Below are positions 43,428 to 52,164 of a DNA stretch of 64,000 nucleotides, piece after piece (positions within the stretch are counted from its first letter, which is position 1; each line of letters opens with the position of its first letter). A program made the translations under genes and the position numbers. Origin of the DNA: Zoogloea sp. Lineage in GTDB: Bacteria; Pseudomonadota; Gammaproteobacteria; Burkholderiales; Rhodocyclaceae. The notes beneath the pieces were generated by a model, which did not search any database, was not told the origin of the DNA, and worked only from the letters and a program-made list of their open reading frames with translations. The stretch covers positions 3,581 through 67,580 of the forward strand of contig JADKKC010000008.1 of the NCBI GenBank assembly GCA_016720685.1, given 5' to 3'.

Positions 43428-43638
43428 CAATTTCTCCTCTACGGGTGGATCATCCACCCATCGAGGTGTCCGAGGAAATTAGACCACTACAGAGTCTTGA
43501 AATCATCCGGATAGGTTCGACGATGACGGCCCAGAGGCGCTTTAACGAGATTCATGTACATGTGTCCACCTGATTTGCGTGGACACCATGCTCATCATCA
43601 ACGCCAACCCGCGCAAGGTGGACCGGTTGGACGCTTAC

Positions 43639-44161
43639 GGTGGTGCCCATCGTCACCAACTTTGCCCCAAGGCAATGGGTGCCCGCCGCCTTTGGCCTGA
43701 TCCCGAGCTGGGCGAAGGATACGAAGATCGTGCGCTCTACCTACAACGCACGTTCGGAGACCGTCGGGGAGAAACCTTCGTTTCGGGATGCGTGGAAGCG
43801 TGGGCAGCTGTGCATCATCCCGGCAGAGGTGCTGTTTGAACCCTGCTATGAGACAGGGAAAGCCGTGCGCTGGGCGATCCGTCGTGCAGACGGAAAGCCG
43901 ATGGGGATCGCTGGGCTGTGGGAACGCAAGTTAGGTGAAACCGGTCAGCCCACATGGTCCATGACCATGCTGACAATCAATGCCGACAACGATCCAGTCT
44001 TTATGCGGTTCCACAAACCCGAGGACGAGAAACGCTCTGTGGTGATCCTGCCCGACGATGCGTGGGGAGACTGGCTGCGGGCCAAGTCGGAGAACACAGC
44101 AAGAGCGTTACTGCGGGGCTTCGATGTAGAGGGGTTTGTGACGGAGGCTGCGCCACGCTGA
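43639..44161 (+). pseudogene. SRAP gene, 3' part
   Basis: Continues the SRAP protein after the IS66 insertion: PIVTNFAPRQWVPAAFGLIP, STYNARSETVGEKPSFRDAW, RCLCIIPAEV-like QLCIIPAEVLFEPCYETGK and FMRFHKPEDEKRSVVILPDD. The Asn and Glu of the active pocket and the late H-x-R/P site are here. With the 5' part it restores a protein of about 207 residues. Confidence 0.9.
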
Positions 44162-44200
44162 GTAGTACGAGAAGGTTCTTTTAAATGAACTGTTGACGAA

Positions 44201-44443
44201 CTACGGCAGCAAAAGAATGTGAACATTGACCTGCAAGGCGTTTGCGAGACGCTCGATGTTGTCGAGGGAAATGTTCCGCGCGTGACGTTCAACGTGTGCG
44301 ACGAAAGTACGGTGTAGGCCTGCCTCCAGCGCTAGATCCTCCTGAGACCAGCCTTTCTCCCTGCGCAGCCGAACAATATTCGTGGCAAGAAGTTCTCGCG
44401 CTGACGGAGGCCTTGAAAGTAATGACGCTTCGCTGAGAGACAT
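44201..44443 (-). CDS. XRE-family helix-turn-helix protein
   Basis: An 80-residue regulator: ATNIVRLRREKGWSQEDLAL, EAGLHRTFVAHVERHARNIS, LDNIERLANALQVNVHILLL, a single Cro/CI-type domain. Similar small regulators are found on plasmids and with restriction-modification or TA genes. No obvious partner gene is adjacent; IS debris follows on the other side. Confidence 0.8.
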   Translation of the reverse strand: MSLSEASLLSRPPSARELLATNIVRLRREKGWSQEDLALEAGLHRTFVAHVERHARNISLDNIERLANALQVNVHILLLP

Positions 44444-44608
44444 ACCCTCAGTCTCTCGGAGCCGAGCTTTTACGTCAGCCGCGTTTAAGTCACAATACAG
44501 ACTTTTCCTTAACTCCAGCTCTCGCTGTATGTCTAGGATTAAAGCTGCTCACCAACACGAAACTATTGGGTGACAGGCTCCCCGTAACTTCTGAAAGTCT
44601 CGAACCAC

Positions 44609-45037
44609 ATGTTTATCACTGACGTAACTGCTCACCATCCCTTCATGTCTAAACTTGCCGGCAAGGGCAAGGATGCCTGGAAAGTGGTGACGCTTTCCAT
44701 GCCAAAAGAATGGTTTTACGTAAGCTATTCCGTCACGACGCCAAGCGGGGAGCATACTGAGACAGCGCTCATCACCCATCCCGCTGGCGAACTGATCTCA
44801 GTTCTGGCGAGTGAGAGTGAAGGTGTGTCAGTCGCAGGAGTCCAGCTTGTAAGTCCGCCATATTTGAACCGCTCCAAGCGTTGGAAGATGGAGCCACTGG
44901 TGCGGCTCTGGAAGAAGCCGTCTGATCCGTTGGCTAGTGTTTACGAGGTCGAAGGCGGGAAACGGTATTGCACTGCCTATGGGAAGTGGGATATCTCCGA
45001 GTATGAGTTCTGTAGGGAATTTCCTCTAACCTGTTAA
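44609..45037 (+). CDS. hypothetical protein
   Basis: A 142-residue protein beginning MFITDVTAHHPFMSKLAGKG, with aromatic-rich beta-strand-like segments (EWFYVSYSVTTPSGEHTETA, VAGVQLVSPPYLNRSKRWKM). No family recognised. It lies between an XRE regulator on the other strand and IS1380 remnants. Confidence 0.55.
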   Translation: MFITDVTAHHPFMSKLAGKGKDAWKVVTLSMPKEWFYVSYSVTTPSGEHTETALITHPAGELISVLASESEGVSVAGVQLVSPPYLNRSKRWKMEPLVRLWKKPSDPLASVYEVEGGKRYCTAYGKWDISEYEFCREFPLTC

Positions 45038-45169
45038 TCCTTCCTGAATCCGTGACCCACCCCGTCCAATCCCATGACTGTCACGGGTTTTCGACGTCTC
45101 TTACCTCACCCGGTGGGTTAGGCCGGCGAGCCTTTGAGGTAATGGCGGCCTTGCCCATGTTACCGCCGC

Positions 45170-45497
45170 CATGCCCGACTTTCGAATCAAGTGCCTGCCC
45201 TACAACCTGACGGCAAATGCCGGATTGTCGCTGGTGGGGCAATACCTCAAGCCCTTTGCGCAGATCGTTCATGGCGCAGGACGACGTTAACGAGCGCCTC
45301 CTGGCGCGCGCCAAGCCCACCTGTCCGCCGGCCATCTGGCGCTGCACTTAGATGTCTTCACCGCTCGACAACAGCGACACGAAGAAGAAAGGGGTGGAGC
45401 GCACCTACATGGGCTTCGACGGCTATGCACCGATTGCCGACTATCTGGCCGAAGAAGGCAACTGCCTCGGGCTGGAACTACGTCTTGGCACTCAGCT
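45170..45497 (+). pseudogene. IS1380-family transposase, N-terminal pieces
   Basis: In changing frames: MPDFRIKCLPYNLTANAGLS, LVGQYLKPFAQI, then LDNSDTKKKGVERTYMGFDG and YAPIADYLAEEGNCLGLELR. These match the IS1380 order with its D-N-S-D... catalytic segment. A large part between them is missing. Cut at 45498 by another element. Confidence 0.75.
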
Positions 45498-46290
45498 TAG
45501 AGCATGTTCTGAACGATGTTCGTGGCATCAGCCAAGTGGGACAACATGAGGCAGGCAAAGGCCAGATAGTGCAACCCGGCCATGGTTTCGGGCAAACGCT
45601 GGTAATCGCGGGCCAGGCGGCGGAACCGGGCCGCGTCGCCGAAGCTGCGTTCGACTACCCAGCGCCGCGTTGGCGGGATTCTGGCCGGTGTAACCCTGAT
45701 CGACGTAGGCTAGAGTTACCTCCTGATTGCTCACTTCCTGTATCCCCTGGGCCAACTGGCTGACCTGATCTGATCCCGATCCTGTTCGTTGGCCGGCGTG
45801 ACGTGCAGCGCAAGCAGGTGCCTAACGTATCGACGGCCAGATGGACTTTCGAGCCTTTCTTGTGCTTTGCCCCGTCGTAGCCGGCCCGGGCACCGCTGGT
45901 GGGAGTCGATTGCAGCGTCCGGCTGTCCAGAATGGCGGCCGAGGGATGGGGTGTGCGCCCATCGGCCAGGCGGAGCAGCATGGGCAAGTCGTGCACGATG
46001 GCCTCGAAACAGCCGGCCTTGAACCTGCGCTGCATCTGCTGATGCACGCGCAACCAGGGCGGCAGGTCGTTGGGCAGCATCCGCCACGGACAGCCTGTGC
46101 GCACGACATAGCGAAGCGCATTGAACACTTCGCGCAGATCGTGCCGGCGCTGGCCGGCATCGAGCGGAAAGAGGATCATATAATGTGCGACGAACGCCCA
46201 TTCTTCGTCGCTGACATCGGTGGGGTCGGGTTTGCGGTTGGCCATAGCCAGCGAATCTTAAGGCGATGGCATGGTTCAGAACATGCTCTA
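45498..46290 (-). mobile_element. IS5-family (IS427-like) element inserted in IS1380
   Basis: Complementary ends tagagcatgttctgaac (45498-45514) and gttcagaacatgctcta (46274-46290) enclose a transposase in more than one frame. A TA target duplication and size of about 0.79 kb fit the IS427 group. Confidence 0.8.
45528..46245 (-). pseudogene. IS427-like transposase, frameshifted
   Basis: First frame from 46245: MANRKPDPTDVSDEEWAFVA, RYVVRTGCPWRMLPNDLPPW, GAKHKKGSKVHLAVDTLG (first catalytic region). Sense then moves to other frames: LLALHVTPANEQDRDQIRSA and TLAYVDQGYTGQNPANAA. Elements of this group use one programmed frameshift, but here part of the middle is also missing, so it seems inactive. 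Confidence 0.7.
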
Positions 46291-47100
46291 GGCCTGCGAG
46301 ATGCCGGATTTCCTGTGCCGCCTGCTTCCGCTCGCGCCCGGGCGGTGAACGCTCTGCCGCTCCTTGTCCGCACCGACTCTGGCTTCGATGGTGCCGCCCT
46401 CTTCGTGACTCTGGCCGCGGCCCGCGCGGGGGAGCCTGTGGATTGGCGGATCAAGTGGAACCCGCTCCGTTTCAAGGTGGGCGCCCGTCACCAGCGTCTC
46501 GACGCAGACTCCGTCTAGGAGCACCTCAGCCCCGGCGAGCGCAAAGCGTACGTTGCTTAATTCCACACCGGAAAATGCGCGGAGTGACGCATTTGATTGA
46601 GCGCACCATCGACCGCGACGGCCAGATGCTGCTGATACCCAAGCTCGAGATCGAAGGCTGGCTCACCAGCCTCGAGCTGCCCGTCGCCCAGACCGTCGCG
46701 CTGTACCAGGCGAACGGCACCAATGAGCAGTTTCATTCCGAGTTCAACACAGATCTCGACCTGGAGCGCCCGCCTTCGGACAAATTCGCCACCAACGATC
46801 TGGTGCTGTCCTTGGCCATGCTGGCCTTCAATATTCTGTGCTCCATCGGCCAGGCGACCTTGATCGAGCCCGACAGCCCGTTTCGTCATCCGGCTAAGAG
46901 GCGGCGCCTGCGTACAGTGATGCAGGAGATTATTGGCATTGTTGCGCGCGTCATCGCGCATGCCCGGCTTCGCCCCCCTTGGGCAGGGTTCAGCGCCGTG
47001 CCGCCTTCAGCGTCTTCGAGCGTCACTACCAGACCCTGCTCCAGTGCTTCGGCTCCCTGCCACGTGTGTTCATTCGATGCCGCCAGGTAGGCATTTCGCT
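46291..47100 (+). pseudogene. IS1380-family transposase, C-terminal part
   Basis: Reads LLVRTDSGFDGAALFVTLAA, WRIKWNPLRF, then THLIERTIDRDGQMLLIPKL, HSEFNTDLDLERPPSDKFAT and MLAFNILCSIGQATL, the typical second half of IS1380 transposases with the catalytic acidic residues. Several frameshifts and a stop near 46516 interrupt it. Confidence 0.8.
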
Positions 47101-47157
47101 AAGCTCTGCGGACAGACAGACAGGCGCCAAAGTAGTGATCGCGGACTCACGCTTAAT

Positions 47158-47171
47158 TTTAGGCGCCTAAA
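47158..47171. promoter_or_regulatory. parS-like palindrome, copy 2
   Basis: TTTAGGCGCCTAAA beyond the IS1380 remnant, about 90 bp from copy 3. Flank similar to copy 1 at 35462. Confidence 0.6.
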
Positions 47172-47248
47172 TTTTCTAAGGCGGAGACGTCCAAGAGTAC
47201 GAAGGCATGAAATTGCTCGCAACCCCCAAACCGCCTCGTCTGAATTTC

Positions 47249-47284
47249 AGTGGGTGTAGTTTAGGCGCCTAAACTACACCCACT
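47249..47284. promoter_or_regulatory. 36-bp perfect palindrome downstream of parB (parS candidate)
   Basis: Centred on TTTAGGCGCCTAAA (47260-47273), the two halves (AGTGGGTGTAGTTTAGGC and its complement) match over all 18 bases. It is 17 bp past the parB stop. Both a ParB-binding centromere and a terminator-like hairpin are possible; there is no T run. Confidence 0.7.
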
Positions 47285-47301
47285 CGGCACAACAACATGC
47301 A

Positions 47302-48354
47302 TCACTTCAGCTTTTTGTTTTCCTCTAGGTCTATCTGCGGTGGCTCGATCGCTACGGTAGAAAGAAGTCGTTCAAGGGCTGCTGCGAACTCTTCTTTTTG
47401 TTCCGGAAGGACTGAGATGTTGAGTTCGAAGAACTCTCCTTTTTGCTTGTACACACCATTACTGTAGCGAATCTGCTTGGTGGTACGCGTCACAGTTTTG
47501 CTGCTTGAAGGACCTATGAGTAGTTGGACCTGGTTGATTAGCCACGCTTGGGTGTGATCCTCGTTGGCGAATTTCAGGGCCAAATTCACGGCCTTTCGTA
47601 CGCCGCATTTCGCAGCAAGCTTTTGGATCTGGTAGGCGACGGTTGCGGAAAATTTTCCGGGAAATTCTTTTACGATCTCGAGAACATCGGCTGGAAGTTT
47701 TGCAAAAGATCGATAGAAGCTCATCTGCGATGGGCTTACTTGGGCTTTGTTGGCTATCGAAGTTGCTGTTTCACCTGCGCTGATGAGCTTTTCGTAGAAC
47801 ATGGCACGATCGAAATCACAGTGCTGCTGACGTTCCTCGTTTTGCTGATAACCGAACCAGGCTGATTCCTCAAGACTCAGGTTTTCATGGATCTCGGCTA
47901 AGAGTTGCTCCAGTACCTTGTGCTTTCTGCACGCTTGTACCCGAGTCCATCCGTCACAGATGATGTAGCGACCACTCTGATCGGGGTTAGGAATCACATG
48001 AATTGGGTCGTGCTGTCCTTGTGTTCTCAAGGCTTCTGACCTGGAGAGGATCATCTCGGCGGTGTAAACCTCCCTTGGAGCGAGAGGATTTGCGTCGATA
48101 AAGGCGACATCGATCATCTGCAGTTTTTTCCCCTGAACATAAGTTGCCTGGAGAATTGGCTGCTTTTTTTCGGCGAGAACAGGTGAAGTGACGCGGATTT
48201 CTCCCTGGTCCTGATCCTTGAGCATCTCCTCCAATGACTTGCTTGGTCCGGTGGGTGGCTTGGTCATCACCATTCCAGGACTCGATCTCGTGCGTTCTGC
48301 ACGCAAATGTGCATTGAATTCTTCGTCCGACATTCCCTTGCTTGTTTTTGCCAT
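47302..48354 (-). CDS. parB: ParB partition protein
   Basis: A 350-residue centromere-binding protein. The ParB/Sulfiredoxin-like N-terminal domain has FIDANPLAPREVYTAEMILS and GQHDPIHVIPNPDQSGRYII, then CDGWTRVQACRKH. The helix-turn-helix follows in TATSIANKAQVSPSQMSFYR with the GKFSATVAYQIQKLAAKCGV segment. It starts on the base where parA ends. Binding sites are probably the palindromes nearby. Confidence 0.88.
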   Translation of the reverse strand: MAKTSKGMSDEEFNAHLRAERTRSSPGMVMTKPPTGPSKSLEEMLKDQDQGEIRVTSPVLAEKKQPILQATYVQGKKLQMIDVAFIDANPLAPREVYTAEMILSRSEALRTQGQHDPIHVIPNPDQSGRYIICDGWTRVQACRKHKVLEQLLAEIHENLSLEESAWFGYQQNEERQQHCDFDRAMFYEKLISAGETATSIANKAQVSPSQMSFYRSFAKLPADVLEIVKEFPGKFSATVAYQIQKLAAKCGVRKAVNLALKFANEDHTQAWLINQVQLLIGPSSSKTVTRTTKQIRYSNGVYKQKGEFFELNISVLPEQKEEFAAALERLLSTVAIEPPQIDLEENKKLK

Positions 48355-49430
48355 CAGACCACTCCCATCTTTTGCAGTAACTCACAGGACACCTTGTGCA
48401 GCTGTTCGGCGGCGCTTCCTGAGGGACGTGCCAATACGAGTGGCGGCTGCTCTTCATCCTCTGACAGGGTTTTCGGAAACTCTTCGCTTCGGTGAACCAT
48501 GACGTTCAACAGTGCTCCTGGGTACTCTGTTGACAACTTGCTTACCTGACCATACACACGTAGTCGATTCGGCAAATGAAAGTTGCCGATCATGACCATC
48601 TCTGGACTACGCCCGACATCGTCCCGCATGTCCTGCAAAACGGAAGCCAGGTATGAGACCGCCTTGGTTGAATATCGCTCCAGCGAAACGGGTGCTACGA
48701 CATAGTCCGATGCAAGCAAGGCTCCGCGGGTCATCCGGTTTTTGGCCGGAGCTGCATCGAACAGAATCACGTCGTAGGAAGAGAGATCGAAATCGGGATT
48801 TTTACCCGACAAGCCCTCTGCGATCAGAGCAGCAATTTTCAGATCGCTCTTTTTCCCTTCGAGGGCATCATAGGTGAGTATGGTGTCGAGTCTGTCAAGG
48901 GTGAGATCGGACGGAATCAGATGTGGGCCAGAAGGCCCGAATGGCATCTTGATGACGTCTCTCAAGGCCATTCGCCCCCCGGGCCAGCCTGGCACAAGAT
49001 GTCCAAAATGGTATTTGATAACGCGATCTTCCGGGATATCCAGTTCTGTGGCTTCTTCGTCTGTGACTTCTGAGTCATAGCCAAAGGAGAGTGTCAGATT
49101 TGCCTGGAAATCGAGGTCTATGACCAATGTTCGCAAACCCATCAGGGCAAACACGCAGGCCATGTTGGCCGTCAAGGTGGTCTTGCCTACTCCCCCCTTG
49201 GGTGCATACACGGTGGCGATGCCGCGCTGCTTGACCTTCAGCTTTGACTTGTTGGCTTGTCTCCATGCTGCGATGTCGAAGATGTTGTCGATTGTAAACT
49301 GGCGTGTTTTGGGACCATTTGCTTGCCGTGCGACATCGATTCCTGATTCGTCCACATACCGGCGAACAGAATCTACGGTGGTTTCCAACAGTTTTGCAGC
49401 TGCCTGGACTTTGTAAATAGTCTGAATCAT
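48354..49430 (-). CDS. parA: ParA partition ATPase
   Basis: A 358-residue type Ia ParA. The N-terminal helix-turn-helix (AAAKLLETTVDSVRRYVDES) binds its own promoter. The ATPase domain has the deviant Walker A in GIATVYAPKGGVGKTTLTAN, LVIDLDFQANLTLSFGY (Walker A') and DVILFDAAPAKNRMTRGALL (Walker B). With ParB it moves plasmid copies apart. It begins the parAB operon. Confidence 0.92.
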   Translation of the reverse strand: MIQTIYKVQAAAKLLETTVDSVRRYVDESGIDVARQANGPKTRQFTIDNIFDIAAWRQANKSKLKVKQRGIATVYAPKGGVGKTTLTANMACVFALMGLRTLVIDLDFQANLTLSFGYDSEVTDEEATELDIPEDRVIKYHFGHLVPGWPGGRMALRDVIKMPFGPSGPHLIPSDLTLDRLDTILTYDALEGKKSDLKIAALIAEGLSGKNPDFDLSSYDVILFDAAPAKNRMTRGALLASDYVVAPVSLERYSTKAVSYLASVLQDMRDDVGRSPEMVMIGNFHLPNRLRVYGQVSKLSTEYPGALLNVMVHRSEEFPKTLSEDEEQPPLVLARPSGSAAEQLHKVSCELLQKMGVV

Positions 49431-49791
49431 CGTTGTTTAGGTCCGTATCGCACATTCAATTCCTAATATCCTACAGGAGGATTTTCCTTACTGCATGGAT
49501 TTTTAAGCTTTATGATAAAAAATCCTAGCAAATAGTTTTTAAGAAAGATTTGAATGTGGGCTTGCGGTGAGAGCGACTGGCCGTGCAGAGGCGCTGGGCT
49601 ATACGCTGGTGCTCCCGACCAGTACAACATCTTGGTGTGCGACATCGTGGCGTTTAGGACATGCATCAGAGCCACTGCGTGGGATCTGTCACTCTGATTT
49701 AGTTCGAACTGGCACAGCAGGTGTTGATAGCAGACCGGCACTTTTGTAACGCAGTGCGTCAGCGTGGGCTCAGCGAGCGCCAATCCTGCTT
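49431..49791. other. intergenic stretch upstream of parA
   Basis: Contains the AT-rich parA promoter region near 49431-49560 (tcctaatatcctacaggagg, taaaaaatcctagcaaatag) and then sequence without a supported gene up to the IS end at 49792. Confidence 0.5.
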
Positions 49792-49852
49792 CGTCGTTCT
49801 CTCGTCATCGCCCCCGAATTTAGAATTTTATCGAGGCGACAACTATTCTGAC
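49792..49852. repeat. solo IS3-type element end (copy 2)
   Basis: 61 bp nearly identical to 281-341, with no transposase beside it. A relic of the same kind of element. Confidence 0.75.
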
Positions 49853-50003
49853 TCGGGGGGGCATCGAGACGGGCTGTACGGTTTCCACCAAAATTTGGTG
49901 GCGCTTCAAACAGCAAGACCAATGGTCGTTTTATTAGTGATAGTACGGTGCTTTTTTGAAGTCGTTGAGAAGGGGGATTTTGTGGGTTTTTTGCCGTCAG
50001 GTA

Positions 50004-50077
50004 TCACTCTAAAAACGAGCTTTTTAGTAGTCGCCAGCCTTACTAGACCAGATATTAAAAGCTCGTTTTTAGAGTGA
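50004..50077. repeat. 21-bp inverted repeat in the origin region
   Basis: TCACTCTAAAAACGAGCTTTT (arm 1, 50004-50024, 21 bp) is the exact complement of 50057-50077. Arms are 32 bp apart. A candidate for a replication-control or fork-arrest structure. Confidence 0.7.
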
Positions 50078-50540
50078 CAGTAACCTTCTTACTAGCGAAA
50101 AGCTCGTCTTAACGGTGATGAAAAGCAACTTAACTTGTTGAAGAAAAATGATTTTTCTATTTCTCTGGTTACTTCGTCCAGAAATTTGACCTTGGAGTTT
50201 CTGATCATGCAAGGAACAGGATGCATGCCTTGATTCAATAGACAAACGTCTTAAGAAGGGATGGTCGTCGCAAGAAACTCTCGCGCTTTTCTTGCTGAAC
50301 GTTTTTGTGACCTGTCACTGAAACGACGAGCTTTTTGGTGGCCTTGGTGCGTTGAAAGCACGTCTTAGCGGTGATAGCTTGGGCCAGGATCCGTCTTGCT
50401 TGCCAGCTTGAAATTAACCTTGAGTGGCTCTTTCTGTAGAAATTCGCTGGTTGAAGTATGGTTTCGATCGGAGTAGGTAGGTCGTCTCAAGGGTGACGAG
50501 CCTTCTTTTTATTATAAAGTATTAAGAACGATTAGCTGCC

Positions 50541-50549
50541 TGTGGATAA
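50541..50549. promoter_or_regulatory. DnaA box
   Basis: TGTGGATAA, the exact complement of the TTATCCACA consensus, next to an AT-rich stretch (50505-50530, tctttttattataaagtatt) that could be the melting site. Confidence 0.75.
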
Positions 50550-50589
50550 CTCTCAGATCCCTTGTGTGGTGCGGGTTTCGGCAAGATGG

Positions 50590-50745
50590 ACGTTCACTGA
50601 ATCAACGATGTTTCTTCACCCAAAGAACTAGGTTTGTTCACCCTATGGACGGGCTTGGTCACCGAACCGACGACCTTATTCACTCAAAGCACGTTGTCTC
50701 AATCACCCAAAGAACGACCTTTTCCACGTTCTTTGAGTGATTGGT
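50590..50745. repeat. iterons of the plasmid origin (oriV)
   Basis: Six direct repeats with tcac at 50594, 50616, 50638, 50659, 50680 and 50703, that is every 21-23 bp, the best of form ttcacccaaagaacgacctt. One inverted copy, cgttctttgagtga, lies at 50727-50740. Together with the DnaA box and a TrfA-like gene 130 bp on, this is a typical iteron origin. Confidence 0.8.
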
Positions 50746-50871
50746 CTTCACGGAGCTGGTGGGTTGAAGTCACATGTGTCACTCATACAACGTTGTTTGC
50801 CTCTCAAAAGACGAACTTAACGTGTTTGCGTGAGAGTTAAAATCGCCTGTGTTTTCAACGAGGACTCCTCC

Positions 50872-51834
50872 ATGGCGCAGTCTAAAAAGAGCCTAAGCCC
50901 AGAATCAACCACTGATGCAGTGGTTGCCCTGGAGCGGGAGCTTCTGCCGGTTTCGGAGATGCTCCTGCGCGTCGAAAAGCTTCGCACATTTGCCCGAAGC
51001 AGGTCTGAGGTCGACAACGTCTCAAGGGTGATAGCAGACGTGGTCCAACTGCCCTTGTGGGAGGAGAGGGTTCGTGGTCTGCCTAACACGCTGGCTCGTT
51101 CCGCGCTCTTCACTTCAGCCAACCGAAGCATGGAGCGAGAGAACTTCAAGCGTGAAAAGATCGCATCCCTTCGTGGGGTTGAGATCTTGTACACCGGTGA
51201 AGAGCTTCGTGTGGATGATGGTGATGTTTTTCTTCAGATCACTCACCTGGCCCGGCAGCTGCCCTTGGGTGAAATCGTCGAGTTTTCAGGTTACGGTTTG
51301 CTCAAAGAACTGGGCTGGACGACGTCGAAGGGGAGCTACGAGCGCCTACGGGACAGCATAAACAGGCTTTCATCGACGACCATCCTCATCACCGTAGATG
51401 GTCCTAACGGGCCCGGTGAAAAGGGGTTCGGGGGGTCGCTGATTCGCAAGTTCGAGTGGGACCACAACGCAAGCAGAGGCACGTCCCAACGATGGCGAAT
51501 CTGGCTTGAGCCGGAGATCGTGGCTTTATTTGGGCGTGATGCTTACACGAAAATCGATTGGGCACAGCGTCTACAACTGCCACCCCTTGCCAAGTGGCTG
51601 CATTAGTTTTACTTCACTCATGCAAATCCCATTGGCTACAAGGTGGAAACCATAAAAAATCTTTGCGGCTCGCGGATAGCGGTGCTGGCGAAGTACAGGT
51701 ACAAGCTTCGGGAGGCCTTGGAGCTGTTGATTAAGGTAGGTTTTCTTCTGTCCTACGAAATTGATGCGCGCACCGATGTTCTCAACGTGGTCAGGGCGCC
51801 GAGGCGCATTCCCCAGGTCGTTCAGGAGTCGTAG
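50872..51834 (+). pseudogene. trfA: TrfA-like replication initiator with an in-frame TAG
   Basis: From ATG at 50872 (MAQSKKSLSPESTTDAVVAL) the product resembles TrfA: LPNTLARSALFTSANRSMER, QITHLARQLPLGEIVEFSGY, RRLRDSI-like YERLRDSINRLSSTTILITV and WAQRLQLPPLAKWLH. A TAG at 51604-51606 ends it at 244 residues. The same frame continues FYFTHANPIGYKVETIKNLC, GSRIAVLAKYRYKLREALEL to 51834, which is the expected DNA-binding C terminus. Either a nonsense mutation, suppression, or a base error. TrfA binds the iterons and opens the origin. Confidence 0.8.
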
Positions 51835-52164
51835 TTTCAAGGGCAACAACGTTGTATCGGTGATAGGAGCGCTGCGGGTAACGTCTCGTTCTTTCTGGCG
51901 CCTTGGTGTCACCTTTACGCACATCAGCTTACCCGCGCAATCATGTTTTCATGGGTGCCCATACCTCGAGATAACGCCCCTTTAGCCTATGCGCTGCTAC
52001 CTCAGACCAAGCACAGGCGTGTCAAAATGAGGCAGGGGGAGAAGCTGCCGTGTTGGTCTCTTTCATAAATTAAAAAATTAGCGACAGTACTTGGGTTTCA
52101 AACGGATCTGACGCAGTGCGTCGAACTGTGTGAGCTTGGTGCTAAATGCAAGAGTCTTTGCTGG
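51835..52164. other. stretch without a supported gene
   Basis: It repeats the motif acaacgttgt (51846-51855) also found at 50788-50797 in the origin, and the AT-rich run ataaattaaaaaattagcga (52066-52085). No gene seen. Confidence 0.45.

Larger units (their letters stand above)
40950..43491 (-). mobile_element. IS3-family element, nested in IS66
   Basis: Inverted ends start tgtagtggtc at both sides: 40950-40981 (with cggacacctcgat) and the complement at 43460-43491. A 3-bp duplication GAG flanks it. It encodes OrfA and OrfB on the minus strand, OrfB being split by an IS110 element. Confidence 0.87.
40630..43561 (-). pseudogene. tnpA: IS66 TnpA, interrupted by IS3
   Basis: The start (ATG 43561, MYMNLVKAPLGRHRRTYPDD) is at the right and the rest at 40630-40949, with the IS3-type element between them. 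GAG is duplicated at the junctions. Compared with copy 2 at 53957, one C is missing near 40890, so the helix-turn-helix region is also frameshifted here. Confidence 0.85.
38601..43638 (-). mobile_element. IS66-family element, copy 1, carrying nested insertions
   Basis: Terminal inverted repeats GTAAGCGTCCAACCGGCCCA (left) and its near-complement at the right enclose tnpA, tnpB and tnpC. Without the IS3 insertion at 40950-43491 and its 3-bp duplication the element would be about 2.49 kb, very close to copy 2 (2.48 kb at 53880). Insertion is in the SRAP gene. Confidence 0.9.

Noticed and set aside
49463..49783. 106-residue minus-strand frame upstream of parA
   Set aside because: No recognisable domain, no ribosome site, and composition unlike coding sequence.
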